Shown: positions 36,287 to 47,430 of the stretch, piece by piece | Layout of the letters: every line of letters begins with the position of its first letter | How positions within the stretch are numbered: position 1 is the first letter of the stretch | Assembly (NCBI RefSeq): GCF_002095535.1 | Contig: NZ_MLJI01000002.1 | Location: forward strand, 939,786-1,003,785 | Source: Pantoea cypripedii | GTDB taxonomy: Bacteria; Pseudomonadota; Gammaproteobacteria; Enterobacterales; Enterobacteriaceae | Direction of reading: 5' to 3' | DNA length: 64,000 bases | The notes under the pieces: model-generated | Database searches by the model: none | What the model was told of the DNA's origin: nothing | What the model saw: the letters and a program-made list of their open reading frames with translations, nothing else | Program-made: the position numbers and the translations under genes

Positions 36287-38796
36287 TTATACATCTAATG
36301 TTTTGGTCATCAGGTTGTAGAGTACGCTGACGTTATCGGCGCGTTTTATTTCATTGCGAAACTCCTCTTTCATCAGTTTTCTGGCAAGGATGGAGAAATA
36401 CTTCATATGTTGATTAGGGTCGGCAGATTTATTCACCGTCAGCATAAAGACCGTCTCAACTTGCTGGTCGCCCCAGATAATGGGTTTGGCAAGGGTCGCC
36501 ATGCTGATGGTTGAATAGCGGATATGATTGGATTTGGTGTGCGGGATGGCAAAACCATAGCCGACAGCGGTGGAGAAGGAATCTTCCCTTATCCAGATAT
36601 CGTCACATAATGGTTCCCGGTTATCGGTGCGATGGTGCAGCCACAGATTATCGGTCATCATTTTGATGACCTCATTTTTATCGCTGGCCTGCAAACCGCA
36701 GAGCATAAATTCCGGCGCCAGGATCGGCTTGCTGCTGACCTGTTTGACATCGGGAGCCTGCAACGCCGCTTTGACCTCAGCCGAACGTTTGAGCGTGACG
36801 GCATGCTGCGCCAGTTGCTGGCATTTCGCGAAGTTCAGCTCACGCAACGCATGCTTGACGCCGGGAATGGCGGTACCGCTCATGCTGAGTTCGTCAAAAC
36901 CCATGCCGGTGAACAGCGGCAGGAAATCCGGGCTGGCTCCCAGCTCGCCGCAGATGCCAATCCATTTACCGGCACGATGTACCTCTTCGGCAGCGAACTG
37001 CATGGCACGTAAGAAGGAGGGGGCGTAGTTGTCGTACACATCCGCCACCTGGGAATTGCCGCGATCGGCGGCGAAGAAATACTGGGTCAGGTCATTGCTG
37101 CCGACGCTGAAAAAGTCGGCGTAGGCAGCGATTTCAGGAATGGCGAAGATAACCGAAGGCACTTCCAGCATCACGCCTAATTCGATGCCATCGTGTAAGG
37201 CAACCCGGCGTTATCCATCTCCTGCATCACCGCAGACAGCACCTCACGACACCAGATCACCTCATCAACGTTCGAGATCATCGGAATCATGATTTTGGCC
37301 GGTCCATGTGCGGAGGCGGTCAGAATTGCTTTCAGCTGCATGCTGAACAAATCCCGGTAAAGCCGATATGTGCGTACCGCGCGGAAGCCAAGAAAGGGAT
37401 TCTTTTCGTCACCCATATTCAGGTAATCCACCGGTTTATCACCGCCGATATCGAAGGTACGAAAGATCACTGGTTTGCCCGCTGCGCACGCCATGACAGC
37501 GGTGTAAAGCGCGGCCAGCTCGGCATAATCAGGCGGGGTGGCGCGGTCCATAAACGACATTTCGGTACGAAACAGACCGACGCCTGCTGCGCCATTGTCA
37601 AACGCGGCAGCCGCTTCTGCCAGGCTGGCGATATTGGCAGCGATCTCGATACCATGCCCGTCTGCGGTGACGGCGGGTTGGTGGACATTTGCCAGCATCT
37701 GCTGCTGCATTTGCTGCTGTACGGCAATCTCATGACGATAATATCGCAGTACCCGTGCGTCAGGGGCGGTGATCAGAATGCCCGGATTACCGTCAATAAT
37801 AATATCCTGCTGCGGATCAAGGTTCAGCGCGGAAAAGTTGATATCTGTCAGCGTGGGAATACCCAGTGAACGCGCGAGGATGGCGGTATGCGAGGTTTTA
37901 CCTGTTGAGGATAATACCAGGCCAGCCAGCCAATCTTTGTTGATGCCGAGAAATTTGCTTGGGGTCAGATTGTCGGCCAGAATAATCGACGGCTCTGACA
38001 GTTCCAGGTTATTTTGTGGTAACGCGTTAGCACCATACAGCGTCATCAATAACTGGCTGGTAATATCTAATACATCGAGGGTTCTTTCTTTAATATATTT
38101 GCTCGATGAGCGGTTAAGTATTTCACAGAACTCTATCGCGGCAAGTGTAATCGCTGACCATGCATTGTTGCCGTTTTCGATAAAGCCGGTGATGGCGCTC
38201 TGGAAAGCGGCATCGGTGATAATCGATAAATGCGCCTGAATAATCTCGTGCTCAACACCGCTGCTCATCTCCAGAGCCGCAATTTTCTCATTTTTCAGGA
38301 TTTCCAGACCGGTAATCACCGACTCTTTTTCCTGTGCAGCGGTGCGTTGCTGTGCCGGGCTACGTGCCAGTATCTCCTGCAACGTCAGGCTCTGGATAAC
38401 CACCGGTCTGGCGATCGCCACACCGCCGCTGATGCGTGATCCCTGGATAAAACTCAGTTGTGTTTCCCGCAGGGAACGTGGCAGATAACCTGCTGGCGCT
38501 GCGGGTTCTTCTTCCTGCGTCATTTCAAAAGACGGCAGTTTTTCCAGTAAGGCCGACAGCTGATTTGCGGCGTCGTGTGCATCTTCACCGCAGAGGGTAA
38601 TTTCACAGCGATCATTGAATAAGGTATCGGTGGCGACCAGCGAAAGGGCGCTCTTTGCACTGCCTTCGAGGCCGGTACGGATATTTTTCCAGCGCACATT
38701 AGATTGAAAGGAATTACAAAGACGTTCGATGTGGCCTGCTGGTCTGGCATGAATTCCGTCCTTAAGCTCACATTGATAGCTTATTAATTCTGACAT
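36287..38796 (-). pseudogene. Fused PTS phosphotransferase HPr-EI-EIIA (set A), frameshifted once
   Basis: A multiphosphoryl transfer protein. HPr lies at residues 1-90 (phospho-His16 in GIHARPAGH), EI at about 115-670 (His in TGKTSHTAIL; FRTFDIGGDKPV; SVGSNDLTQYFFAADRG) and fructose-type EIIA at the C terminus (His in GFAIPHTKS). The frame breaks near 37192: the DNA gives PYT then a stop, while one more base would give PYTDGIELGVMLEVPS, as in the paralog (set B). With it the protein is 836 residues, the same size as the paralog's 837. It is either a recent mutation or a base missed in sequencing. GGGAG precedes the ATG at 38796. Confidence 0.85.
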
Positions 38797-38929
38797 AACC
38801 ACTCCCAATAAATAGCTAAGAGAAACGCTGTTAAATTTTTCCAGGCAGATGTGACACTCTGCGTTCGATGTTTAATATCCTTCCGCGTTTGCCCGGAGGA
38901 TTGAATAGAAAAAATGTGTCCTTTACTTG

Positions 38930-38949
38930 AAAAAAGGTTTCCTTTTTTT
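38930..38949. promoter_or_regulatory. Inverted repeat in the divergent PTS-A/HAD promoter region
   Basis: AAAAAAGG and CCTTTTTT flank TTT. The site lies 134 bp upstream of the fused PTS gene and in the 300-bp divergent promoter region of the HAD-tkt-ycdX genes. A similar sequence, AAAAAAGAAACCTTTT, precedes the second fused PTS gene (47431). It may be an operator shared by both sets, perhaps of the AraC regulator at 42925. Confidence 0.35.
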
Positions 38950-39096
38950 ATTTTGTGAACCTTGTCATAAATTAATGACGGCTGCGAGAGGTGGTGCCGG
39001 AATTGCTATTAAAGTTTCATTTTTACTCTTTAATGCCTGGCGGAGAGAGGAGTAAATAATAGGCATATCTCTTTAATTCCCCTGATGGTGAGTAAT

Positions 39097-39750
39097 ATGC
39101 ATTTTCGTGGGCTGTTATTTGATTTGGATGGGACCTTAGTCAACTCACTGGATTTCGTCGAAGCGTCGTGGAGTGCCTGGGCAAATAGAAAAGGCTTTAA
39201 CGCCGGGGAAGTACGTAATTATCTGCATGGCAAACCGGCCATCAGCACGCTGCGTCATTTTATGCCGGACGCCAGCGAGGCGACGATCGGGCAGGAATTC
39301 CTGGCGCTGGAGGATTATGAAGCTCGCAACACCGAGGGGATTACCCCGGTTGCTGGCGCCGCCGAATTCCTCACCCGGCTCAACGCGCTTAACGTTCCCT
39401 GGGGAATTGTCACCTCAGGCTCGTTGCGGGTCGCTTCTGCACGTATTCACCAGGCCGGTTTTCCGTTTCCTGGCGTGCTGGTGACCAGTGAGGATATTCA
39501 GCACGGTAAACCCCATCCGGAACCATTCCTTAAAGGTGCGCAGAAACTCAAAGTATCCCCGTCCGGGTGTATCGCCTTTGAAGATTCGGAGGCGGGACTG
39601 CGCTCAGCCAGTGCGGCGGGGAGTGTGGTGGTAGAGGTTCTGACGTCACAATCGACCGTCCATGATATTGAGGCTTACGCCACCATCCGCCATTACCTCG
39701 ACCTCGCTGTGACGCATCAGCGTGGTGCCGATTTTTCTCTCAGGTTTTAA
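39097..39750 (+). CDS. HAD superfamily sugar phosphatase (YfbT/HxpA-like)
   Basis: A 217-residue HAD phosphatase. Motif I is [12 protein letters not shown], motif II VTSGS near residue 105, motif III the lysine in [13 protein letters not shown] and motif [13 protein letters not shown]. The small alpha-helical cap between motifs I and II fits the sugar phosphatase group (YfbT, YniC, DOG phosphatases). ATG 39097 has GGTGAG upstream; ATG 39085 is less likely. It is first in a rightward operon with transketolase and YcdX, divergent from PTS set A, suggesting dephosphorylation of a sugar phosphate in that pathway. Confidence 0.8.
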   Translation: MHFRGLLFDLDGTLVNSLDFVEASWSAWANRKGFNAGEVRNYLHGKPAISTLRHFMPDASEATIGQEFLALEDYEARNTEGITPVAGAAEFLTRLNALNVPWGIVTSGSLRVASARIHQAGFPFPGVLVTSEDIQHGKPHPEPFLKGAQKLKVSPSGCIAFEDSEAGLRSASAAGSVVVEVLTSQSTVHDIEAYATIRHYLDLAVTHQRGADFSLRF

Positions 39751-39764
39751 CCACGGAGTTTGAA

Positions 39765-41759
39765 ATGTCCTCAAGAAACATCCTGGCGAACGCGATTCGT
39801 TTTCTCAGTATTGATGCGGTGCAACGCGCCAAATCGGGCCATCCTGGCGCACCCATGGGCATGGCCGATATTGCTGAGGTTTTGTGGCGTGATTTCCTCA
39901 ACCATAACCCGAACAATCCTCACTGGGCTGGCCGCGATCGCTTTGTGCTGTCAAATGGTCACGGTTCGATGTTGCTCTACAGCCTGTTGCATCTGAGCGG
40001 TTATGATCTGCCGCTTGAACAGCTGAAAAACTTTCGTCAGCTGCACTCGCAAACACCGGGGCATCCGGAAGTGGGATATACCGCAGGCGTGGAAACCACC
40101 ACGGGCCCGCTGGGCCAGGGGCTGGCCAATGCGGTAGGGATGGCGATTGCCGAAAAAACGCTGGCCGCGCAATTTAATCGCCCCGGTCACGATATCGTCG
40201 ATCATTTCACCTATGTCTTTATGGGCGATGGCTGTCTGATGGAAGGTATTTCCCATGAGGTTAGCTCGCTGGCCGGTACCCTGAAACTGGGCAAACTGGT
40301 GGCCTTCTATGACGACAACGGAATTTCCATCGACGGTCATGTTACTGGCTGGTTTACCGACGATACCGCGCAACGTTTCGCGGCGTATGGCTGGCATGTG
40401 GTTCGCGGTATTGATGGCCATGATGTCGATGCCATCAAACGTGCCATTGAGGAAGCCCGCGCGGTCACCGATAAGCCCTCCCTGTTGATGTGTAAAACCA
40501 TTATCGGGTTCGGTTCGCCGCATAAAGCAGGAACGCACGATGTTCACGGTGCGCCGCTCGGCGATGCCGAAGTGGCGGCCACGCGCGACGCGTTAGGCTG
40601 GCACTATCCACCGTTCGACATCCCTTCAGAGATCTACGCGCAATGGGATGCGAAAGAGGCCGGACAGGCAAAAGAAGCGGCATGGAACAACAAATTCGCT
40701 GCGTATGCGAAAGACTTCCCGCAGGAGGCGGCTGAGTTTACCCGACGTATGCAGGGAGCATTGCCCGCGGATTTCTCCGGTAAAGCCCAGGCGTATATTG
40801 AACGGTTGCAACAACAACCCGCGAACATCGCCAGCCGCAAAGCCTCGCAGAACACGATTGAAACGTTCGGTCCCTGGCTGCCTGAGTTTCTTGGCGGTTC
40901 GGCTGATCTGGCTCCCTCGAACCTGACGCTGTGGTCAGGTGCCAAAGCGCTTAACGAAGAGTGCGCCGGTAACTATCTTCATTATGGTGTGCGTGAGTTC
41001 GGCATGACGGCGATAGCCAACGGCGTCGCGCTGCACGGTGGCTTCCTGCCTTATACCTCCACCTTTCTGATGTTTATGGAATATGCGCGCAACGCGGTGC
41101 GTATGGCGGCGCTGATGAAGCAGCGGCAGGTGATGGTTTATACCCATGACTCGATTGGTCTGGGAGAAGACGGTCCAACCCATCAGCCAGTAGAGCAGAT
41201 CGCTTCGTTGCGCCTGACGCCGAATTTAAGCACCTGGCGTCCCTGTGATCAGGTGGAATCCGCAGTGGCGTGGAAATATGGCGTTGAACGCCAGGACGGG
41301 CCGACCGCGCTGATTTTCTCCCGTCAAAATCTGGCCCAGCAGCAGCGCAGTGCACAGCAGCTGCAGGATATCGCGCGCGGGGGTTATGTACTGAAGGCAT
41401 GTAACGGTGAACCGCAACTGATTCTGATTGCCACGGGTTCGGAAGTTGAACTGGCAGTAACGGCATGGAACCAGCTCAAGGCGGAAGGCGTTCGGGTGCG
41501 AGTGGTTTCACTGCCTTGCACGGATGTGTTTGATAGTCAGGATGCTGCTTACCGTGAGGCCGTGCTGCCAAAAGCCGTGAGCGCGCGCATCGCGATTGAG
41601 GCCAGCATCACTGACTACTGGTACAAGTACATCGGTCTGCATGGCACCATTATTGGCATGAAAAGTTACGGTGAATCGGCACCCGCAGAGCAGCTCTACG
41701 CGGAATTTGGTATCACCGTTGACGCCATTGTGCAGCAGGCCAAAGTGCTGCTGGCGTAA
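39765..41759 (+). CDS. tkt: Transketolase (TktA/TktB-like)
   Basis: A 664-residue full-length transketolase. The substrate loop [18 protein letters not shown], the TPP-binding [18 protein letters not shown] through the Asn in DDNGISIDG, and the pyrimidine-domain [16 protein letters not shown] are all present. It transfers two-carbon ketol units in the pentose phosphate pathway. It lies 14 bp after the HAD phosphatase gene. Together with the divergent transaldolase it supplies the non-oxidative pentose reactions to this PTS locus; a housekeeping copy presumably exists elsewhere. Confidence 0.9.
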   Translation: MSSRNILANAIRFLSIDAVQRAKSGHPGAPMGMADIAEVLWRDFLNHNPNNPHWAGRDRFVLSNGHGSMLLYSLLHLSGYDLPLEQLKNFRQLHSQTPGHPEVGYTAGVETTTGPLGQGLANAVGMAIAEKTLAAQFNRPGHDIVDHFTYVFMGDGCLMEGISHEVSSLAGTLKLGKLVAFYDDNGISIDGHVTGWFTDDTAQRFAAYGWHVVRGIDGHDVDAIKRAIEEARAVTDKPSLLMCKTIIGFGSPHKAGTHDVHGAPLGDAEVAATRDALGWHYPPFDIPSEIYAQWDAKEAGQAKEAAWNNKFAAYAKDFPQEAAEFTRRMQGALPADFSGKAQAYIERLQQQPANIASRKASQNTIETFGPWLPEFLGGSADLAPSNLTLWSGAKALNEECAGNYLHYGVREFGMTAIANGVALHGGFLPYTSTFLMFMEYARNAVRMAALMKQRQVMVYTHDSIGLGEDGPTHQPVEQIASLRLTPNLSTWRPCDQVESAVAWKYGVERQDGPTALIFSRQNLAQQQRSAQQLQDIARGGYVLKACNGEPQLILIATGSEVELAVTAWNQLKAEGVRVRVVSLPCTDVFDSQDAAYREAVLPKAVSARIAIEASITDYWYKYIGLHGTIIGMKSYGESAPAEQLYAEFGITVDAIVQQAKVLLA

Positions 41760-41764
41760 TCACC

Positions 41765-41789
41765 CTGGCCCCTGTCTGGCAGGGGCCAG
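41765..41789 (+). other. Perfect 10-bp hairpin between tkt and ycdX
   Basis: CTGGCCCCTG pairs with CAGGGGCCAG around TCTGG, immediately after the tkt stop and before the ycdX ribosome site. Without a T run it may be a processing or stability element that lowers ycdX expression, not a terminator. Confidence 0.45.
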
Positions 41790-41806
41790 CATAAGGAGAA
41801 ATGACC

Positions 41807-42577
41807 ATGTACCCTGTCGATCTGCATATGCACACCGTGGCCAGTACGCATGCTTACAGTACGGTTCATGACTACATTGCCGCAGCGGTGCGCAAAAACC
41901 TTAAACTTATCGCCATCACCGATCACGGTCCGGCCATGGTGGATGCGCCTCATGCATTTCACTTCAGCAACATGCGCATTTTGCCGCGCGTGGTGGATGG
42001 CGTGGGGATTCTGCGGGGGATTGAGGCGAATATCAAAGCTGATGGTGAGACCGATTGCAGCGACAAAATGCGTGCGGCGCTGGATGTGATTATTGCCGGG
42101 TTCCACAAGCAAGTGTTCGCCCCGGCGGATATCGTCACCCATACCGATGCGTTGATCGCAGTGATTGCCAGCGGTAAGGTGCATATCATCAGTCATCCTG
42201 ACAATCCTGAGTATCCTATTGATATCCCGGCAGTGGTGGAGGCGGCAAAAGCCTGCGATGTGGCGCTGGAGGTGAATAATGCCTCGTTTGTGCATTCAAG
42301 AAAGGGCAGTGAGGGGAATTGCCGCAAAATTATTGCCGCCGTTCGCGATAGCGGCGGGATGCTATCGCTGGGAACCGATGCGCACAGCGCATTTGCGGTG
42401 GGGGATTTCAGCGCCTGCCTGCCGCTGTTGCAGGAGGCGGATTTTCCCGCCGAGCGGATTCTTAATGCTTCGCCGTGGCGCGTGCTTGAGTTTCTTGAAC
42501 GTCACGGCGGTGACAGGATTGCGGAGATTGATGCGCTGCTAAAGCTCGATAACGTTGCCTCTGGGCAGACTGAGTGA
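41807..42577 (+). CDS. ycdX: PHP-domain phosphatase YcdX
   Basis: A 256-residue trinuclear zinc phosphoesterase. It matches E. coli YcdX closely: [66 protein letters not shown] and [12 protein letters not shown] carry the metal-binding His/Asp/Glu residues. ATG 41807 is preferred to 41801 because the AAGGAG site is then eight bases away. The last 39 bases overlap, tail to tail, the IIB gene of PTS set B. The physiological substrate of YcdX is unknown; here it travels with sugar-phosphate genes. Confidence 0.9.
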   Translation: MYPVDLHMHTVASTHAYSTVHDYIAAAVRKNLKLIAITDHGPAMVDAPHAFHFSNMRILPRVVDGVGILRGIEANIKADGETDCSDKMRAALDVIIAGFHKQVFAPADIVTHTDALIAVIASGKVHIISHPDNPEYPIDIPAVVEAAKACDVALEVNNASFVHSRKGSEGNCRKIIAAVRDSGGMLSLGTDAHSAFAVGDFSACLPLLQEADFPAERILNASPWRVLEFLERHGGDRIAEIDALLKLDNVASGQTE

Positions 42578-42925
42578 TTTGCGGATGGCCGACACCACCT
42601 CAGCCGGTTTCAGCAGCAGGGAGTTGATGCAGACATTCAGGATGCGGCAACCCTCAAAGCGCAACGCGTTGTCGATGGTGATATCAGAGGCAATGATGAC
42701 CAGTTCGGCGTCGAGGATATTTTTTTCGCTGATTGGGTTTTTTAACCCCAGCACGCCCTGGGTTTCGATTTTGATCGAAAAATTGTAGGTTTTCGCCAGC
42801 TTTTCCAGTTGTTCGGCCGCCATATAGGTATGCGCCACGCCGGTGGCGCAGGCGGTCACCGCCACGATATGCAGGTTGCGTTCACGGGTGAAAGGATGCA
42901 CTTCATCTTTTGCTGTTCGGGCCAT
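42539..42925 (-). CDS. PTS fructose-type EIIB (set B)
   Basis: A 128-residue EIIB. The phosphocysteine is Cys26 in [19 protein letters not shown], with [18 protein letters not shown] following. It has a 15-residue N-terminal extension compared with set A. It is the last gene of the set B operon and starts one base inside the AraC gene's stop (TAATG), so translation is coupled. Its 3' end overlaps ycdX on the other strand by 39 bp. Confidence 0.85.
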   Translation of the reverse strand: MARTAKDEVHPFTRERNLHIVAVTACATGVAHTYMAAEQLEKLAKTYNFSIKIETQGVLGLKNPISEKNILDAELVIIASDITIDNALRFEGCRILNVCINSLLLKPAEVVSAIRKSLSLPRGNVIEL

Positions 42926-43779
42926 TATAAACTTACTCCCTTGTTCTTACGCCGGTACTCAAGTGGCGTACAGTCATTGACATCCCGGAACACTTTGCAG
43001 AAATAGTTGGTATCGGTGAAACCACACTTCTCTGAGACTTCATTGATTTTCAGGTTGGTGCCTGTCAGCAACGTTTTCGAACGCGAGATCCGGGCTAACT
43101 TGAGGTATTCATTAAATTTTACGTCTGACTCACGGGAAAAAAGACGCGACAGATAGCCTGGTGAGATGTTGAAGGTCCCGGCAACGCTCTCCCGGCTAAT
43201 ATCCGTCTGGTAATGACTATCAATATGGCTTTTGATTTCATCGAGTAGGGAGAGAGGTCCCTTGTGGTTATTCATACCGTCGGTGATTTGGTACAACAGA
43301 TCATTTAGCAGCGCATAGACGATATGGGCAAAAGTTTCGCTGGTATGGTTCTGCGCCCAGGCCAGGATCTCCGCCAGCTCAAGCAGGCGATCACGCACCG
43401 AGCTGATGGAGTTTTGCAGGTTAAATTTCTCCACCTCTTTGAACTGCGTCCCGTCCCAGTTGCTGATGCTAAACCCGACATCCTGCTTCCAGAAGACGAT
43501 GGACATGCAGATCACCGGTTCTCCCCACAACGGTGAGTTCCAGCTACCGGCGGGTATATAGGTCACGGTTCCCACCGGGCGCTGGCATTTGACGATCTTA
43601 TCCTCCCCTTTGGGAAGCAGCATGCTCAGCGTGCCTTTCACAGTCAGCTCAATGCGCGAAACGTGCAGGTGATACGCCATGATCGGTGCTTGTGCGTTGC
43701 CATTCGCAACCAGCACGGTTTCTGTGGTGGAGCACTGAGTGCTGAACTCGCTCAAAATTGATTGTATGAATGCGCTCAT
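42925..43779 (-). CDS. AraC family transcriptional regulator inside PTS operon B
   Basis: A 284-residue regulator. Residues 1-170 form a cupin-like sensor domain (AYHLHVSRIELTVKGTLSML), and residues 185-284 the AraC double helix-turn-helix (SRESVAGTFNISPGYLSRLFS; VSEKCGFTDTNYFCKVF; TPLEYRRK). It lies between the IIC and IIB genes of set B with gaps of only eight and minus one bases, so it is transcribed with them. It most likely controls both PTS sets and the pentose phosphate genes. The inducer is unknown. Confidence 0.85.
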   Translation of the reverse strand: MSAFIQSILSEFSTQCSTTETVLVANGNAQAPIMAYHLHVSRIELTVKGTLSMLLPKGEDKIVKCQRPVGTVTYIPAGSWNSPLWGEPVICMSIVFWKQDVGFSISNWDGTQFKEVEKFNLQNSISSVRDRLLELAEILAWAQNHTSETFAHIVYALLNDLLYQITDGMNNHKGPLSLLDEIKSHIDSHYQTDISRESVAGTFNISPGYLSRLFSRESDVKFNEYLKLARISRSKTLLTGTNLKINEVSEKCGFTDTNYFCKVFRDVNDCTPLEYRRKNKGVSL

Positions 43780-43787
43780 TGTCTGCC

Positions 43788-44807
43788 TTATACCTGCGGT
43801 TTGACGAAACTTTTCAGTATCTTAACCGCGATGGCCGTGGTTAAGGTTCCGGCGGCTACTGCGACAATGTAACCCAGATGATTGCTGACCACGGGCAGCA
43901 CGATAAGCCCGCCCCAGGGCGCGGCATTGGTGGCACCAAACCATAGCGAAAGAACGGCGGCAACCGCGCTGCCGAGCATAATCGCCGGGATCACCCGCAG
44001 GGGATCGGCGGCGGCAAAAGGGATCGCGCCTTCGGTGATCCCCATGAAGCCCATGATGACGGCCGGTTTACCTGCTTCCCGTTCGACATCGTTAAAAATG
44101 CCTTTGAACATGAAGGTGGCAAGTGCCAGCCCCAGCGGTGGGGTGCAATCGGCGGCAGCGACAGCGGCCATCAGTTGTGGATTGGTGGAGATAAGCGCGA
44201 CGGCAAAGAAAAAAGCGGTTTTGTTCATCGGGCCGCCCATATCGACGGCGATCATGCCACCCAGCACCGTGCCAAGAATGATAAAAGAGGCACCCTGCAT
44301 ATTGCTCAGCCAGACGCTGAGCCATTTCATTAACCCGGCAACCGGGTCACCAATGATGTAATAAACCGCCATGCCGGTGAGAAAGGTCCCGGCCAGCGGG
44401 ATGATAAAAATCGGCAGTACCATTCTGAGAAAGTGGGGGATTTTCAGCCGGGCAATGATATTTAGCAGGCACCAGACAATCAGCCCGGCAATGATCCCCG
44501 CCAGCATTCCGCCTAAAAACCCGGCCCCCATCTGATACGCCATCAGGCCACCGATGGCACCGGGAGCAATGCCGGGCTTATCCACCATCGAGTAGGCGAT
44601 AAATCCGGCCAGAATGGGAATAAACAGGGTCAATCCCGCAAGGCCAATCTGAGACATCGCTTTGAGAAAGCCGTGATCGGGGACTGCCGCCTGGTCATTG
44701 AACATCACCGCCAGTGCCAGCAAAACCCCGCCAGCGACCACAAAGGGGATCATGTAGGACACACCGGTCATAAAATGACGTTTGGTATTTTTTAATAGTT
44801 TTAACAT
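43788..44807 (-). CDS. PTS fructose-type EIIC permease (set B)
   Basis: A 339-residue membrane permease, paralogous to set A: KRHFMTGVSYMIPFVVAGGV, VDMGGPMNKTAFFFA and MGITEGAIPFAAADPLR are the matching family blocks. The start at 44807 (MLKLLKNTKRHF) has a GAGGCGGG site; the longer frame upstream overlaps the previous gene and is unlikely. Set A and set B IIC differ enough that they probably move different sugars or arose by an old duplication. Confidence 0.85.
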   Translation of the reverse strand: MLKLLKNTKRHFMTGVSYMIPFVVAGGVLLALAVMFNDQAAVPDHGFLKAMSQIGLAGLTLFIPILAGFIAYSMVDKPGIAPGAIGGLMAYQMGAGFLGGMLAGIIAGLIVWCLLNIIARLKIPHFLRMVLPIFIIPLAGTFLTGMAVYYIIGDPVAGLMKWLSVWLSNMQGASFIILGTVLGGMIAVDMGGPMNKTAFFFAVALISTNPQLMAAVAAADCTPPLGLALATFMFKGIFNDVEREAGKPAVIMGFMGITEGAIPFAAADPLRVIPAIMLGSAVAAVLSLWFGATNAAPWGGLIVLPVVSNHLGYIVAVAAGTLTTAIAVKILKSFVKPQV

Positions 44808-44833
44808 ACCCGCCTCATAACATAATTCGGCAA

Positions 44834-47347
44834 CTAGCAAGATAAGGCACTGATTATCAGGTCACAGAGCGCTTCGGGTGTGGCTACACGCTGTGCTTTG
44901 ATGACAAACTCGTCATTCATTAGCATTCGCGCCAGCGTAGAAAAATATTTCATATGCTCGTTTTCCGCTGCCGCCTGGCTGATCGTCAGCATAAAGACTT
45001 TATCCACCGGTACGCCTCCCCAGGACACCGGTTGCCGGAGCGTGGCGACGCTGATGGTGGAGTCATGAATGGCATCTGTCCGGGCATGGGGGATAGCAAA
45101 GCCGGAACCGACAACGGTAGGAAAGGGTATCTCCCTGGCCCAGATGTCCTGACACAACTTATCGCGACAGTCGGTGCGCTGGTGCAGCCAGAGGTTGTCG
45201 ACCATTTTTTTGATGACTTCGTTTTTATCTGCTGCGTCCAGTTCCCACAGAATGGTTTCCGGCGTCAGCAAGGGCTTGCCAGTGTGGGATTTCGTTGCTG
45301 CTGCGGATTGCAGTAGCGCGGCGGCCTGTGCAGAGTAGTGAGTCAGATTTATTTGCCGAGCCAGCCCCTGGCAATGCGTGAAGTTTAACGATTTCAACGC
45401 ATGTTTAACGGCGGGAATGGCGCTACCACTCATGCTCAGTTCATCAAACCCGATATCCACTAATAGCGGGAGCAGGGCGTTATCCGCGGCGAGTTCACCG
45501 CAAAGGGCGATGCGTTTGCCAGCACGGTGTACGTCGGTGACGGCCTGTTGCATGGCACGTAAAAAAGCCGGGGCATAGTTGTCATACACTGCACTGACAC
45601 GCGGATTACCCCGGTCAGCAGCAAAAAAGTATTGCGCCAGATCGTTGCTGCCAAGGCTGAAAAAGTCGACATGTTCGGCCATGTCCGCGATGGCAAAAAG
45701 TACGGAAGGCACCTCCAGCATGATCCCCAGTTCGATGGCCGGATTGAATGGATGGCCTGCATCGCGCATCTCCTGTTTAACGGCCTCCAGTACCTCCCGG
45801 CACCAGATCACCTCCTCCGGCCGTGCAATCATCGGCAGCAGGATTCTGGCATTTCCGATAGCCGATGCACTGAGGATGGCTTTCAGCTGCATGGCAAACA
45901 GCTGGCGGTGTTGCGGATAGCTGCGCACGGCGCGGTAACCCAGCGCGGGGTTGTCTTCTCTGCCGGAGAGCAGCCAGGGCACGGGTTTATCACCGCCGAT
46001 ATCAAAGGTACGAAACACCACGGGTCTGCCGGCAGCGAGGGTGACTACCGAGTGATAAAGCGCCTCCAGTTCCGGGTAGTCGGGCGGGGTTTCCCGTGCC
46101 ATAAATGCCATTTCGCTACGAAACAGGCCAATCGCTTCCGCTCCGTTAGCAAAAGCCACTTGTGCTTCTTCGACGCTGGCGATATTGGCGGCGATACCGA
46201 TGTGATGTCCGTCCGCCGTGACGGAGGCAAGTTGGGCAAATTCCTGTATCTTTTGCCGCATCTGCTGCTGTACATCGATTTCATGACGGTAATAGCGCCG
46301 GATCTTTTCATCCAGCACGGTGATCAGGATGCCCTGATCGCTATCCAGCACGATATCCTGATCGGGTGGCAGGGTGAGGGCTGAAAAATCAATATCGGCC
46401 AGGGCAGGGATGCCCAGTGAACGTGCGAGAATCGCCGTATGAGATGTCGCGCCGGTTGATGACAGCACCAGACCAGCAAGATGCGTTTTGTCGAGAGCCA
46501 AAAACTGGCTTGGGGTGAGCGCACTGGCAAACACAATCACGGGTTCATCCGGCATCAGAAAGTTTTGTGCCAGTGACCGTTCGCTATAGATCCCGCCCAG
46601 CAACTGGGTGGCGATATCCAGCAGATCCAGGGTTCTTTCCTGAATGTAATGGCTGGAGGAGCGTTCGAGAATTGCGCTGAAGTCCATAGCGGACTGGACG
46701 ATAGCCGACCATGCATTCCTATGCTCATCAAGATACCCGATCATACTGGCCTCGAAGGCACTATCGGTGATGAATGACAAATGGGCTTCAATCAGGTCGT
46801 ACTCGATGCCTTCGGCTTGTGCCAGTGCCGCCATTTTGGTCCGGCGCAGATTTTCCAGCCCCTCTGTCAGACGCTGTTTCTCGCTTTGTGGACTGAACGC
46901 GTCGGTGGGGCTGCGACCCAGTAACTCAGTAAACGTTACGCCTGCCATGAAACAGGGTCTGGCGACCGCGATGCCCGCGCTGATACGTATGCCGCAAAGA
47001 TACTGGGGACGTAATTCGTGTAAACAGCGGGGAAGGGAACCGGCAGCCAATACATGCTCAGCCTCCTGTTCGAGGTTGAACTCAGGCAGGCGATAGAGTA
47101 ACCCTTTTAGCGCAGCCGCTGCGTCAGGCGCGTCAGATCCGCTGACGGTAATCAGGCAGATATCATCCCGTAATGTATCGGTCGCGACCAGGGAGAGCGC
47201 GCTCTTCGCACTGGCTTCCAGCTGTGTGCGGGTGTTGTGCCACACCATTTCGGCCTCAAAGGTGTTGCACAGCCGGGCGATATGCCCGGCAGGTCTGGCG
47301 TGGATCCCTTCGTTCAGTTCGCATTGCCAGGTTATTTCCACCACCAT
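44834..47347 (-). CDS. Fused PTS phosphotransferase HPr-EI-EIIA (set B)
   Basis: An intact 837-residue multiphosphoryl transfer protein. HPr is residues 1-90 with phospho-His16 (GIHARPAGH), EI spans about 110-670 with its histidine in TGATSHTAILARS and the PEP-binding FRTFDIGGDKPVPW and SLGSNDLAQYFFAADRG, and EIIA-Fru is at the C terminus (GFAIPHARTDAI). One protein thus carries phosphate from PEP to EIIB without the general PTS proteins. AGGAG precedes the ATG. It is the first gene of operon B and is intact, whereas its paralog in set A has a frameshift. Confidence 0.9.
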   Translation of the reverse strand: MVVEITWQCELNEGIHARPAGHIARLCNTFEAEMVWHNTRTQLEASAKSALSLVATDTLRDDICLITVSGSDAPDAAAALKGLLYRLPEFNLEQEAEHVLAAGSLPRCLHELRPQYLCGIRISAGIAVARPCFMAGVTFTELLGRSPTDAFSPQSEKQRLTEGLENLRRTKMAALAQAEGIEYDLIEAHLSFITDSAFEASMIGYLDEHRNAWSAIVQSAMDFSAILERSSSHYIQERTLDLLDIATQLLGGIYSERSLAQNFLMPDEPVIVFASALTPSQFLALDKTHLAGLVLSSTGATSHTAILARSLGIPALADIDFSALTLPPDQDIVLDSDQGILITVLDEKIRRYYRHEIDVQQQMRQKIQEFAQLASVTADGHHIGIAANIASVEEAQVAFANGAEAIGLFRSEMAFMARETPPDYPELEALYHSVVTLAAGRPVVFRTFDIGGDKPVPWLLSGREDNPALGYRAVRSYPQHRQLFAMQLKAILSASAIGNARILLPMIARPEEVIWCREVLEAVKQEMRDAGHPFNPAIELGIMLEVPSVLFAIADMAEHVDFFSLGSNDLAQYFFAADRGNPRVSAVYDNYAPAFLRAMQQAVTDVHRAGKRIALCGELAADNALLPLLVDIGFDELSMSGSAIPAVKHALKSLNFTHCQGLARQINLTHYSAQAAALLQSAAATKSHTGKPLLTPETILWELDAADKNEVIKKMVDNLWLHQRTDCRDKLCQDIWAREIPFPTVVGSGFAIPHARTDAIHDSTISVATLRQPVSWGGVPVDKVFMLTISQAAAENEHMKYFSTLARMLMNDEFVIKAQRVATPEALCDLIISALSC

Positions 47348-47430
47348 TCTGACTCCTGAAGCATCATGCCGGGATCGGTGTATCCCTCTTGTGCGGTATC
47401 TTTAACCGTTTGCCTGAGTGCAGATATAGT

